A stretch of 64,000 nucleotides of DNA from Micromonospora vinacea (GCF_015751785.1 NZ_JADOTY010000001.1:7254001-7318000); one strand, 5' to 3'; positions 40,453-49,872 are shown, counted from the stretch's first letter. Notes: generated from the sequence alone by a model not told the origin. A program made the numbers and translations.

Positions 40453-43064
40453 CGCTCCCCGTCCGGCTCGGGCCCGTCGCCGACGAACGGGACGATCAGC
40501 CGGGTGCGCTGGTCGTGCCGGTCGATCAGCAGCGCCCGGTCGGGGCGGGGCGTGTAGGTCAGGTCGTGCGCTCCGAGGTGCAGGGCCAGCTCGGCGCCGG
40601 GCACGTTGAGCGCGACCAGGCAGGCGACGTCGTCGCGGTTCTGCGTGCCGCCGAGGTCGTCGGCGAGCCGGCGCAGCCCCCGCCACCAGCCGAGTAGGTG
40701 CACCCCGTGCCCGGGGCCCTGGCGCAGGACGGTCCGTAGGTCGTCCAGGCCGGAGCGGAAGGTGCCGGGGTCGGTGGCCCCGAGAACGGGCGCGGCGGCG
40801 TCCATGCCGAACACCACCAGGTATTCGCGGCCGGCGGGCTCGGCGGCCAGCGCGGTGATCCGGTCGCGCAGCCCGGCCGCGTCGAGGCGCTGCACCGGGT
40901 GCCCGGCGGCCCGCAGCAGCGTCTCGGTGTCGTCGGCGACCGGGTCGGCGACGGTGACCAGGCAGGCAATGTGGAACCGGGCGTCGCCGGGGGTGTGCTG
41001 TCGGGCCAGGCTGATCGTCGCGGCGCGCAGCACGTCCGCGCCGGTCGGTGCGGTGCCCACCACGGCGAGGTGCCGGCCGGGCGTGGTGTCCATCAGGAAC
41101 AGAGCGGTGGTGCCGTGCACGTCGACGGTTCGGCCGACCAGGGCCATCGGCCGTCGGCCACCGGGGCGCAACCCGGCGAAGGTCGGGTCGTCCTCGATCC
41201 GTGCGGCCTCGTACCCCTTGAAGACCGCCGGTGCTTGCGAGCCCGGCGGGCGGGCCTGCCACAGCTCGTGGCGTAAGGCGGCGAGGTCCGCCGCGGCGGC
41301 GTGCGCGTCGGGGAAGCGCAGCACGGTGTCGGCGCCGACCGCGCCGGCGGCGGTGTTGACCACGGCCGAGCCGACCGGCAGGGCCGCGGCGGCGGCGTTG
41401 AGCTGGTCGAGCACTCCGCCACCGCCGGGCAGCGCCACCCGCAACGCGAACTGCCCGAAGATCGCCTCGGCCCGCCCGTAGAGGGCTTCGATGCCGGTCA
41501 TGCTCTGGCTGGCGAGCACCAGGTGGATGCCGTACGAGCGGCCCTTGCGGGCCAACTCCTCCAGCAGGTCGACGGACTCGCGGGCCAGCGTGTCGTTGCC
41601 GGCGAGCAGCACGTGGAACTCGTCGATGACTGTCACGATGCGCGGCAGCGGATTGTCAGGGGGCAGGTCGGCGAGCTTGGTGACGCCGTGCCGTTTGAGT
41701 GCGGTGGCCCGGCGTTGCGCCTCCCGACGCAGCTCGCGCAGCACGGCGAGACCGTACTCGCGGTCGGACTCGATGCCGACGGCACGGGCGTGCGGCAGCC
41801 AGGACGGGTCCCGGCCGGTGGGCACGAACTCGGTGAAGCTCACGCCCTCCTTGAAGTCGAGCAGGTAGAGCTGCAACTCGGCCGGCGAGTAGCGGGCGGC
41901 CAGCCCGTAGAGGACGTCGAGCAGGAAGACGGTCTTGCCGGCGCCGGTGCGCCCGCCGACCAGCCAGTGCGGGGTGGCGTCGTCGAAGGCGAGCGTCAGC
42001 GCGGCGCCGTCGGCCCGGCCGATCACCGTCCGCAGGCCGTTGCCGGCGGACTCGGCCCAGCGCCGTTCGGGCAGCAGGTCGGTGAAGGGCAACGCGTCGG
42101 CGCGACGGGTGGCGGTGCCGAGGTGCTCGGCGAGCGCGCGTACCGAGGCGGGCGGCGGGTCGCCGTCGAGCAGGACGGGCGCGGCGAGCCCGCTGCCGTC
42201 GGCGCTGAACGGGGTGCCGGGCGGGTCGCCGACGTGCGCGTACCCCTGGTTGAGCCGCACCGCTGTGGTGCCGCCCAGCGGCGGCGCGGTCTCGCCGGGC
42301 AGCCGGGACGGGTGGCCGGCGAGCAGCACGCACACGGCGGCGGCCGGGCCGGCGTGGGTGAGCGCGGCGAGCCGGGCCAGCTCGCGCGGCGGCGGCGCGG
42401 CGGTGGCGACCACCACCAACAGGCGACGGGCGGCGGGCTGACCGTGTTGCGCGGCGCGGGCGTGCTGCTCGGCGGCGTCCAGCAGCGCGGCCACCTCGGC
42501 GTCGCTGGTGGCCGGCGGGTCGAGCACCCCGGCGTCGAGCAGTGGGCGCAGCGGGCCGAAGGTGGCGCCGAGCGCGGCGGTGTCGATGCCGGCGACGCGG
42601 ACCTGACCGGGCGGCGCGGTGGCGACCAGCCGCAGCACCAGCGCCCGCAGCAGCCCGGCGACCTGCGGGTCGCGGGCGTCGGTGTCCACTGCCAGGTGGT
42701 GGCCGCCGCCGAGCGGGACCAGCACCGGAAAGGCGCCGTCCGCTGTGGACGCCTCGCCGATCCGCACCGCTGTCGGCTCGTCGGTCAGCGGTGTGACGCC
42801 CGGGGCGGGGGTGGCCAGGGCAGCGCCGAGGCGGGCGAGGCCGGTCACCAGGTCGTCGCCGACCGGCGCGGCGGCGGTCGGTGCCGCCCCCAGTGCGTTG
42901 CGGGCAGTGTCCAGATGCGCCCGAGCCGCCCGGTGGGAGCTGACCGCCTGCCCGTACGCCGACGCGAGCCTGCCCACCCTCTGCCCCCAACGCCACGGCC
43001 GCCTGGTCCCAGGAACCCTAACGGACACCGGCGGCACCCGGACAGTCCTGCGAGGACGTGTCAC
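40449..43064 (-). CDS. FtsK/HerA-type ATPase with a non-standard N-terminal half
   Basis: P-loop ATPase of 871 residues. Residues about 345-640 are the FtsK/SpoIIIE domain: Walker A VGGRTGAGKT (Lys377), Walker B IVTVIDEFH (Asp481, Glu482), then LARKGRSYGIHLVLASQSMTGIE, the typical sensor stretch. The first 330 residues hold a second alpha/beta domain without a P-loop (VLVPLGGGHHLAVDTDAR, RLLVVVATAAPPPREL), and the C-terminal 230 a third P-loop-like domain without GK. There is no gamma DNA-translocation domain and no membrane helix, so it is not the cell-division FtsK. It resembles the EccC-like, multi-ATPase-domain builds used in secretion or in actinobacterial conflict systems. It follows the PBP fusion gene by 10 bases. 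Confidence 0.85.
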   Translation of the reverse strand: MTRPRRTVRVPPVSVRVPGTRRPWRWGQRVGRLASAYGQAVSSHRAARAHLDTARNALGAAPTAAAPVGDDLVTGLARLGAALATPAPGVTPLTDEPTAVRIGEASTADGAFPVLVPLGGGHHLAVDTDARDPQVAGLLRALVLRLVATAPPGQVRVAGIDTAALGATFGPLRPLLDAGVLDPPATSDAEVAALLDAAEQHARAAQHGQPAARRLLVVVATAAPPPRELARLAALTHAGPAAAVCVLLAGHPSRLPGETAPPLGGTTAVRLNQGYAHVGDPPGTPFSADGSGLAAPVLLDGDPPPASVRALAEHLGTATRRADALPFTDLLPERRWAESAGNGLRTVIGRADGAALTLAFDDATPHWLVGGRTGAGKTVFLLDVLYGLAARYSPAELQLYLLDFKEGVSFTEFVPTGRDPSWLPHARAVGIESDREYGLAVLRELRREAQRRATALKRHGVTKLADLPPDNPLPRIVTVIDEFHVLLAGNDTLARESVDLLEELARKGRSYGIHLVLASQSMTGIEALYGRAEAIFGQFALRVALPGGGGVLDQLNAAAAALPVGSAVVNTAAGAVGADTVLRFPDAHAAAADLAALRHELWQARPPGSQAPAVFKGYEAARIEDDPTFAGLRPGGRRPMALVGRTVDVHGTTALFLMDTTPGRHLAVVGTAPTGADVLRAATISLARQHTPGDARFHIACLVTVADPVADDTETLLRAAGHPVQRLDAAGLRDRITALAAEPAGREYLVVFGMDAAAPVLGATDPGTFRSGLDDLRTVLRQGPGHGVHLLGWWRGLRRLADDLGGTQNRDDVACLVALNVPGAELALHLGAHDLTYTPRPDRALLIDRHDQRTRLIVPFVGDGPEPDGER

Positions 43065-43074
43065 GCCGGACGGG

Positions 43075-45771
43075 TCAGGCGGGGCCGCACGCCGCCGGAC
43101 CGGACGCGTCGGCCGCCCCGCAGCGGAACACCTCCACCGGCGCCCTCGCCACGTCGGGCACCTGCTCCACCCGCATCAGGGCCAGCCGCTTGTCGACCGG
43201 CTCCCCCGAGTCGGGCGTGAACCGGATCAGCCCGGCCACCCCCGGGTAGCCCTGCCCGGCGTTCTGCCGGAGCACCTCGGCGTGCACGCCCACCGGGTTG
43301 ACCGAATCCGGCTCCCATCGTTGCCGGGGGTTGGCGTGGTGCAGCCGGGCGGCGAGGCTCTCCACAGCCCGGACCAGCATCATCGACGCGTCGTAGGAGA
43401 GACTGACCCGCTCGCCGACCTGCTCCTCCGAGCCCGGCCGGCAGCGCGGCGGGTCGAGCAGGTCGTCGGCCTGGATCCAGGACAGGAAGCTGGCCCGGGC
43501 GTCGTCGTCGCGCCGGTCCTGGGCGGCCCGCAGCACCGCGCAGGTGGCCAGGGACGCCTTGGAGACGTACGTGACAGGCAGGTTGCCGGGCGCGGCGGCG
43601 CGCAGCCCCGGGTTGGCCATGTACCGGTTGGCCGAGTCATCGGCGACGAGATGTCGGGGCGGGTTGCCGCCGCACTCGCGCAGCGCCCGCAGGAAACCGT
43701 CGAACTCGGACCATCGACCCGCGTAGAAGAGCAGCCCCGGGTAGCCGCACTCGTCGGTCAGCCGCTGCCCGGTGCGCCACTCGTCGAGGCGGGTGATCCG
43801 GGGGCCGAACTGTTGTCGGAGCCCGTCGACGAGGGTGCCCACGTAGAGATCTTCGGTGAGGGAGCTGCCCTCCAGTGTGGTGTAGAAAACGTGCGCCTCG
43901 TTGACCTTCAGCACCTGCTTGGCGTACGCGTCGACAAGCTTCACCTGGTCCTTGTTCGGCGCGGAGATCTGCAGGTAGAGGCGGGAGTTGGCGTCCATCT
44001 TGTCCGCGGAGAGGGTGGGCGCCAGCACCGGCAGCCCGACCTGGTTCAGCTCGCGCAGCGCGCGGGCGGTGCTGCTGCGGCTCTCCACCAGCCCGACCAC
44101 CCCGAGCACAGTGGGGTCGTCCCGGGCCAGTTCGGCGAGCATCGCCACGGCCCGGTCGGCGTAGATCATCTGCCGGCCACCGTTGGCAACCACGATGCGC
44201 AACAGCGCCGCGCCGTCCGCGCCGGCCGACTCCTTCAGCAACGCGTACTGGGCGGTGGCCATCCCCTCGAGCTCCTCGCGCTCGGAGACGTACGACTCCT
44301 CGTCCGCGCGGGTCCGGTTGCCGGTGAGGGTGCCGAGGTAGACCAGGGTGAGGAAGGGCCGTCGTCGGTCGCTGCGCTGCCAGACCTCCTCGGCGGCGCG
44401 GTTCTGCGCGAAGATGCGCTCCTGGACGGTGCGCAGCCGATCCTGGCCGGGGTCGTTGTTGAACACCTGCGCGGCGCTGTCGCTGTAGCCGACACACTCA
44501 CCGCTGCCGACCACCTCGACCGACACCTGGCCGGTGAGGGTGGGGTGACACCCCGGCCCCCACCGGCTGGCCACCCACAGACCGAGCGCCGCCACCAGCA
44601 CCAGGCACAGCGCCGCCGGCAGGAAACGCCGCGACCACCACGGCGGATCCGGCGCGGAGAAGGGCCGCAGCCCGCCACGGGACGGTGGGCCGGCGTCGGT
44701 CTCGTCCGGACGCAACGCCACCAGCCAGGTGGCCGGGCGGCGCAGCCGCCGCATCTCCGGCAGCGCACCGGCCCACTCGTCGTACGCCTCGTCGGCCTCC
44801 GTCAACGGGTGCGGCTCGGGCAGGTCCGGAGGGGGTTGCCCACCGGACGCGACGATCAGCAGCGGGTCGTTGCGGCCGGTCTCGGTGCGGACGTCGCCGA
44901 TCAGGCGGACCAGTTCCCCACCGACGTTGCCGGGGGCGACGTTGTCGATCAGCAGCGCCGGGTACGCGGTGCGCCGCCAGTCCGACGGACGCCACGGCCG
45001 ACGCCGGTACGCCTGCCGCAGGTCCTCCAGGAACGCGTGCAGCAGCAGCTTGTTGACCTGGTCGGGTTGTTCCCCGTCGCGCCAGCCCGCGGTGAGGCGC
45101 TCGGCGAAGCCGAGGAAGGTGACCGACTGCCGGTGCGCCAGGTACTGCTGGCGCATGAACCAGTTGTAGTGCCGCCCGAGCACCGGCACCCGCCCGGAGA
45201 CGGCAGCCCGGAAGACCACCCCCGGCACGGCCCGTCGGACCAGCCAGAGCAGCACCTGCGAGACGATGCTGACGGCGTCGCCGCCGGAGGGCAACGCCTC
45301 CGGCGTACGCGGGCCCCTGCGGTCGCGCAGCCGGCGGACCAGCGCGGCGCGGCTGTCGTCGGCGTCGATGCTCAGGCTGAGGCTCTGCTGCATCAGCCAG
45401 TCGGCGAGCGGGTAGTGCCGGAAGCGCAGTCGGGCCGCGCCGAAGGCCTCCAGGGAGAGTTGCCGGTGCAGTTCGCGCAGCAGCGCCGGCACGTCCCCGG
45501 CGCCGGGCGGCACGTCGGCGTCCAGCACGGCGTGCGGGACCCGCCGCCGGGGGCCCTGGCCGAGGAACCGGCGCAGCGGCACCATCAGATCCGCGGTGTC
45601 GGAGCGGACCAGCCACAGCAGTGGCAGCCGGCGGTCACCGCGATGGGGTCGCCGCAGCAGCCGGGCGAGCAGCGCGAACAACTCCAAACCGCCGGCTGGC
45701 AGCCGCTCCCGGCCCGCTGTCGACTGCCGTTGGCCGATCAACTCCCGCTTGGGTAACTCCGAGCGCCGCAC
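43075..45771 (-). CDS. Fusion of a degenerate NTPase-like domain, one membrane helix and a periplasmic-binding domain
   Basis: Protein of 898 residues from GTG 45771 with an excellent GGAGGTGA ribosome site. Residues 30-315 look like an AAA/STAND-type fold that has lost its P-loop: LPLLWLVRSDTADLMVPL stands where Walker A should be, while TAYPALLIDNV and NDPLLIVASGG sit where Walker B and sensor 1 would be. A single membrane helix (about 383-402, FLPAALCLVLVAALGLWVA) is followed by an outer type 1 periplasmic-binding domain (about 430-890, with VGLVESRSSTARALRELNQVGLPVLAPTLS and AHVFYTTLEGSSLTEDLYVGTLVDGL). It would sense an outside ligand and signal inward. First gene of the operon. Confidence 0.8.
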   Translation of the reverse strand: MRRSELPKRELIGQRQSTAGRERLPAGGLELFALLARLLRRPHRGDRRLPLLWLVRSDTADLMVPLRRFLGQGPRRRVPHAVLDADVPPGAGDVPALLRELHRQLSLEAFGAARLRFRHYPLADWLMQQSLSLSIDADDSRAALVRRLRDRRGPRTPEALPSGGDAVSIVSQVLLWLVRRAVPGVVFRAAVSGRVPVLGRHYNWFMRQQYLAHRQSVTFLGFAERLTAGWRDGEQPDQVNKLLLHAFLEDLRQAYRRRPWRPSDWRRTAYPALLIDNVAPGNVGGELVRLIGDVRTETGRNDPLLIVASGGQPPPDLPEPHPLTEADEAYDEWAGALPEMRRLRRPATWLVALRPDETDAGPPSRGGLRPFSAPDPPWWSRRFLPAALCLVLVAALGLWVASRWGPGCHPTLTGQVSVEVVGSGECVGYSDSAAQVFNNDPGQDRLRTVQERIFAQNRAAEEVWQRSDRRRPFLTLVYLGTLTGNRTRADEESYVSEREELEGMATAQYALLKESAGADGAALLRIVVANGGRQMIYADRAVAMLAELARDDPTVLGVVGLVESRSSTARALRELNQVGLPVLAPTLSADKMDANSRLYLQISAPNKDQVKLVDAYAKQVLKVNEAHVFYTTLEGSSLTEDLYVGTLVDGLRQQFGPRITRLDEWRTGQRLTDECGYPGLLFYAGRWSEFDGFLRALRECGGNPPRHLVADDSANRYMANPGLRAAAPGNLPVTYVSKASLATCAVLRAAQDRRDDDARASFLSWIQADDLLDPPRCRPGSEEQVGERVSLSYDASMMLVRAVESLAARLHHANPRQRWEPDSVNPVGVHAEVLRQNAGQGYPGVAGLIRFTPDSGEPVDKRLALMRVEQVPDVARAPVEVFRCGAADASGPAACGPA

Positions 45772-45916
45772 GTGTCACCTCCGATCAACACAGTGTGACC
45801 TTGCGGTGCAAGGCACGCCAGAGGCTGACGATCGGCGATGGGTGTGGCGGGCCGGCGACGTTCACAGTTGTCGATTAGGTTGGCGTGGCGAACACCCGAT
45901 GGAGGGAGTCCACCCC

Positions 45917-47449
45917 GTGCGACGAGTCCTCACGGCGGCCACCACCGCCCTGACCCTCACCACCGCCGGCACCATGCTCGCCGGCACCCCCGGCCAGGCC
46001 GCCCCGACGGCCTGGGGCCGTCCGGTCGTCTCCGCCGCGCCGCAACCCGGCGCGCCCGGACTGGGCGACAGCTACTTCCCCGACTACGGCAACGGCGGGT
46101 ACGACGTCGAGCACTACGACGTCCGGCTGCGCTACGAGCCGGCCACCGATCTGCTCACCGGCACCACCACCATCCTCGCCACCGCCACCCAGGACCTCTC
46201 GACGTTCAATCTGGACTTCCTGCTCGACGTGGAGTCGGTGCGGGTCAACGGCTGGGCGGCGAGCACCAGCACCGCCGGGGCGCACGAGCTGGTGGTCACT
46301 CCGGCCCGCACGGTGACCCGTGGTCAACAGCTCACCATCGTCGTGCGCTACTCCGGTGTCCCGTCGGAAGCCCTGGTCAACGGTTACACCGGCTGGACGC
46401 GTACCGACGACGGCGCCCTCGCCGTCAACGAGCCCGAGTCGGCGTGGTGGTGGTTCCCGAGCAACGACCACCCGCTGGACAAGGCCACCTACGACATCTC
46501 GGTGTCGGTGCCCACCGGCGTCGAGGTGATCAGCAACGGCGTGCAGCCGAGACCGCCGCTGGCCGAGGCCGGCAACCGCACCCGGTGGATCTGGCGGACC
46601 ACCTCCCCCACCGCCACCTACCTGGCCTTCATGGCCATCGGCCAGTACGACATCGTCACCGACACCAGCCCGAGCGGCCAGCCGGTGATCAACGCGTACA
46701 GCACCTCGCTGGGCGCCCTCGGGCCGGCCGCGCGGGCCAGCATCGAACGGACCGCCGAGATCGTCGACTGGGAGAGCGGGATCTTCGGCCCGTACCCGTT
46801 CGAGGCGCAGGGCGGCGTGGCCGGGCCGGTCGACGGCATCAGCTTCGCCCTGGAGACGCAGACCCGACCGGTGTACGGGCCGGGCTTCTGGCGACGCGGC
46901 GCCAACACCTACGTGGTGACGCACGAGCTGGCCCACCAGTGGTTCGGCGACTCGGTCTCGGTGGCCGACTGGCGCAACATCTGGCTCAACGAGGGCTTCG
47001 CCTCGTACGCCGAGTGGCTCTGGTCGGAGGAGCAGGGCGAGGGCACCGCCCAGGAGGTCTTCGACTTCACCTACGCCAGCTACCCGGCCGACGACGAGTT
47101 CTGGCAGGTGCTGCCCGGTGACCCGGGCGCCGCTCGGGTCTTCGACAACGCCGTCTACGACCGGGGCGCGATGACCCTGCACCAGCTGCGGCTGGCCGTC
47201 GGCGACGACGCGTTCTTCGAGATCCTGCCGACCTGGACCGCCGAGCGCCGGTACGGCAACGGCACCATCGAGCAGTTCCAGGCCCTGGCCGAGCGGATCT
47301 CCGGACTGGACCTGGACGAGCTCTTCACCACCTGGCTGTTCACCGCCGGTCGGCCCGACGTGGCCACCACCGCCCGCAAGGCCGCCCCGCCGACCGAGCC
47401 CAAGTCCTGGGCGAAGATCCGCGAGGCCCACCACCTGATGTCGCACTAG
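45917..47449 (+). CDS. Secreted M1-family metallopeptidase
   Basis: Extracellular aminopeptidase-like enzyme of 510 residues. GTG 45917 is preferred over the in-frame ATG 45899 because GGAGGGAG lies between them. A Sec signal (RRVLTAATTALTLTTAGTMLAGTPGQAAP) is present. The N-terminal M1 beta domain has VEHYDVRLRYEPATDLLTGTTTI. Zinc ligands are HELAH (336-340) and Glu359 in NIWLNEGFASY. The GAMEN exopeptidase loop is replaced by a GPVDGISFALETQT variant, as in many actinobacterial secreted M1 enzymes, so aminopeptidase activity is likely but not certain. The C-terminal ERAP-like domain is missing, leaving a short helical end. Divergent from the PBP fusion gene. Confidence 0.93.
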   Translation: MRRVLTAATTALTLTTAGTMLAGTPGQAAPTAWGRPVVSAAPQPGAPGLGDSYFPDYGNGGYDVEHYDVRLRYEPATDLLTGTTTILATATQDLSTFNLDFLLDVESVRVNGWAASTSTAGAHELVVTPARTVTRGQQLTIVVRYSGVPSEALVNGYTGWTRTDDGALAVNEPESAWWWFPSNDHPLDKATYDISVSVPTGVEVISNGVQPRPPLAEAGNRTRWIWRTTSPTATYLAFMAIGQYDIVTDTSPSGQPVINAYSTSLGALGPAARASIERTAEIVDWESGIFGPYPFEAQGGVAGPVDGISFALETQTRPVYGPGFWRRGANTYVVTHELAHQWFGDSVSVADWRNIWLNEGFASYAEWLWSEEQGEGTAQEVFDFTYASYPADDEFWQVLPGDPGAARVFDNAVYDRGAMTLHQLRLAVGDDAFFEILPTWTAERRYGNGTIEQFQALAERISGLDLDELFTTWLFTAGRPDVATTARKAAPPTEPKSWAKIREAHHLMSH

Positions 47450-47458
47450 AGGCAGGCC

Positions 47459-47508
47459 AGCACCGACGAGGGGCCGTCGCTGACGCGGCGGCCCCTTCCG
47501 TCGGTGCT
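47459..47508 (+). terminator. Strong hairpin after the M1 peptidase
   Basis: AGCACCGACG and CGTCGGTGCT form the outer stem; GGGGCCG and CGGCCCC the inner one, separated by small bulges and a nine-base loop. It starts 10 bases after the stop. Confidence 0.8.
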
Positions 47509-47573
47509 CGCTGGTCTTGCCGGAGCAAACTCAGCCGCCATCATCACTGCGACCCGGGGGGGTCCCGCCCTTG

Positions 47574-47666
47574 CACGTCCTTTGCTCTGCTTCAACGGAC
47601 GCAACATCGGTTGTCCGAATATCGGACGTGCGGCGTTGCCTGGGTTGAAGCAGAGCAAAGGACGTG
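47574..47666. repeat. 93-bp nested inverted repeat (MITE- or REP-like)
   Basis: Perfect 22-base arms (47574-47595 and 47645-47666, CACGTCCTTTGCTCTGC followed by TTCAA) enclose a 49-base core that holds GCAAC/GTTGC and GTCCGA-ATA-TCGGAC inverted repeats. It lies between convergent genes and beyond the M1 terminator. No transposase is present. Confidence 0.8.
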
Positions 47667-47768
47667 AGGACGTACAGCGGTCGCTGGCCTACCGACGGGG
47701 CCGTCGCCAGCAGCGGGGGCGGTGCCAGCGCGGAACAGCGTGCGCAGATCGGGCAGAGGTCGGATGGC

Positions 47769-48278
47769 TCAGGACGTCGGCGTCGCCGCATCGGCCGTGC
47801 TCGCCTCGATGGCGCGGATGTGCCGGTACGCGAACCAGAGCGGCGGGAACGCCCCGACCGCGAAGGACAGGTCGACGAGCGTCCAGAACCAGGGGATGTC
47901 CCGGATCGGGCCGCAGATCAGCGCCAGCGGGACGATGCCCGCGCAGGCGATCATGCCGACCTGCACCACCCAGACGTTGCGTACCGGGTCACGCAGCGGC
48001 CCCCAGAACGCCACCGCCAGCACCAGGTGGGCGAAGGCCAGCCAGTCGGTGCCGTAGAGCAGGAACGGGTAGTCCTCGCCGGCCGTCACGAGCCCGGTGT
48101 GCACCCGCTCGATCCAGGCGACCAGCGCGGGCAGCTGGCCGGCGAGCGGGTCCAGTGCGCGCAGCAGCCAGCGCACCTCGATCTCCAGCGGAAACGCTGT
48201 GACACCGCTCAGGAAGAGCCCGATCAGCACGATCCACAGCCATCGGCGGGTTCGCCGTAGGCGTTCCTCGATCTCCAT
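47769..48278 (-). CDS. Small integral membrane protein of unknown function
   Basis: Protein of 169 residues from ATG 48278 (no clear ribosome site). Four membrane helices are visible (RWLWIVLIGLFLSGVTAFPL, WLAFAHLVLAVAFWGPL, VWVVQVGMIACAGIVPLALI, WFWTLVDLSFAVGAFPPLWF). A cytoplasmic N-terminus MEIEERLRRTRR and end YRHIRAIEASTADAATPTS frame it. The family occurs in Micromonospora and Bacteroidetes-like genomes without known role. Same direction as the MFS gene upstream, 70 bases apart. Confidence 0.8.
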   Translation of the reverse strand: MEIEERLRRTRRWLWIVLIGLFLSGVTAFPLEIEVRWLLRALDPLAGQLPALVAWIERVHTGLVTAGEDYPFLLYGTDWLAFAHLVLAVAFWGPLRDPVRNVWVVQVGMIACAGIVPLALICGPIRDIPWFWTLVDLSFAVGAFPPLWFAYRHIRAIEASTADAATPTS

Positions 48279-48348
48279 GATCGCAGCGTAACGATGATCT
48301 TCGTGTCGCCCTGTCCCGCAAGCGGGCCGCCGAGGGGTGACAGCTGTC

Positions 48349-49746
48349 TCAGCGGTTCGCCGTCGGCCCGGCGGTGGCCAACTCCCTGAGCCGGACCGGT
48401 CCCGGGCGAGCCGCACCGGCGTGGGCGGGCGCGATGACACAGACCGCGCCGGTGGGCCGGACGATGCGGGCGGCCCGGAACGCCGCCCGTCGTACCGGAT
48501 GACGGGGTCGCGGCACGACCAGCGCGAGGGTCGCCACGCGGTCACGCTGCCGGTCCAGGGCGACGCCGGCCGCCGTCGTGGCGATCGCCGCGGCGGCTCC
48601 GGCGAGGACGAGCGTCTGCCGGGGGCCGGCGTGTTCGGCGAGCCAGCCGAGCAGCGGGGCGCCGACCGCGGCGGAGACCGAGCCGGTGACCGCCAGGGCG
48701 GCGAGCACCCGGCCTCGCATCGCGCCGTCGGTGTCGAGCTGGGCGCGGGTGCCGACCGTGGTGTCGATCACCACTGCGGCGGCGGCGATCGGCAGGATCA
48801 CCGCGGCGAAGCTCCAGGTGCCCGGTGCGAGGCCGGCGACGATCTGCAACCCGCTGGCGAGCAGGCCCGCGACGACAAGCGTCCGGTAGCCCAGGGATCG
48901 CCGCCGGGCTGCGACGAGCGCACCCACCACCGTTCCGACAGCGAACACTGTCGAGAGCAAGCCGTACCCGGAGGCGCCGCCGTGCAGTGGACCGTCGCTC
49001 ATCGCGGCCATGGTCACCTGGTAGTTGCGGCCCAGGCTGCCGAGCACGAACGACAGGGCGAGCGCGAGGAGCAGCACCGGCTGCCCGCGCAGGTAGGCGA
49101 ACCCGGCCCGGACACCGCCCCGGTTCGGTCCGCCGTCCGGGACCGGAAGACCGGGCACGACTCCCGGGCGTACGGCGAACAGCGCCACCACCACGGCGGC
49201 GAAGCTGGCCGCGTTGATGCCGAAGAGCAGGGCGGGGCCGACGGCGGCCACCACCACGGCACCGAGGCTCATGCCGAGGATGCGGCCGGCGGAGTTGGTG
49301 AGCGAGCCGAGCGCCAGGGCGTTGCCCAGCGTCTCCCGGTCGACGAGGCTGGCGGCCCAGCGGCCCATCACCGGGCCTTCGATCGCCGAGACGGCACCGG
49401 TGGCCAGGGAGATCGCGAAGATCAGCGGCAGGCCGCCGACCCCGGTCAGGGCGACCGCCGCCAGTCCGGCGGCGAGCGCCGCGTGGGCGACCTGGGCGGC
49501 GATCAGCAGCGGGCGGGCCGGCAGTCGGTCGGCCAGCACACCGCCCCAGACGCTGAGCAGCAACGTGGGCGCCGCCTGGAGCAGCACGGCGAAGCCCATG
49601 GAGGTCGCCGAGCCGGTCTCCTTCAGGACGTACCAGTTGACCCCGAGGACCTGCATCCAGGTGCCGATGACGGAGACGAAGCCGGCGAGCGCCCAGATCC
49701 GGTAGTTGCGGTGGCGCAACGCGGCGAAGGTGGCACCTCTGGCCAC
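48349..49746 (-). CDS. MFS transporter, 12-TM (enterobactin-exporter-like)
   Basis: Transporter of 465 residues. GTG 49746 has GGAGGG six bases upstream and gives the usual N-terminus ARGATFAALRHRNYRIWALAGFVSVIGTWMQVLGVNWYV. About 12 hydrophobic segments are visible, with GGVLADRLPARPLLIAAQ as motif A after TM2, and a long cytoplasmic loop between TM6 and TM7 (PGVVPGLPVPDGGPNRGGVRAGFAYLRGQP). This is the TMEM/EntS-type MFS_3 family of exporters. The C-terminal 60 residues are Arg/Ala-rich and cytoplasmic. Substrate unknown. Confidence 0.88.
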   Translation of the reverse strand: MARGATFAALRHRNYRIWALAGFVSVIGTWMQVLGVNWYVLKETGSATSMGFAVLLQAAPTLLLSVWGGVLADRLPARPLLIAAQVAHAALAAGLAAVALTGVGGLPLIFAISLATGAVSAIEGPVMGRWAASLVDRETLGNALALGSLTNSAGRILGMSLGAVVVAAVGPALLFGINAASFAAVVVALFAVRPGVVPGLPVPDGGPNRGGVRAGFAYLRGQPVLLLALALSFVLGSLGRNYQVTMAAMSDGPLHGGASGYGLLSTVFAVGTVVGALVAARRRSLGYRTLVVAGLLASGLQIVAGLAPGTWSFAAVILPIAAAAVVIDTTVGTRAQLDTDGAMRGRVLAALAVTGSVSAAVGAPLLGWLAEHAGPRQTLVLAGAAAAIATTAAGVALDRQRDRVATLALVVPRPRHPVRRAAFRAARIVRPTGAVCVIAPAHAGAARPGPVRLRELATAGPTANR

Positions 49747-49872
49747 GACGACCCTCCAACGATCGGCAGCATGATCATTCACACCGATCGCGGCGCGGTT
49801 CGGCAGTCAGCCAGTCTTGCCGACTTAAACCTCTTTGCCCACTTTTGTGAGCGGCTTCACCAGCGGGAATGC

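Noticed and set aside
40449-43064. Conjugative translocase of an integrative element
   Set aside because: No integrase, Rep or att repeats nearby, and the ATPase lacks the DNA-translocation C-terminus; operon partners suggest a different role.
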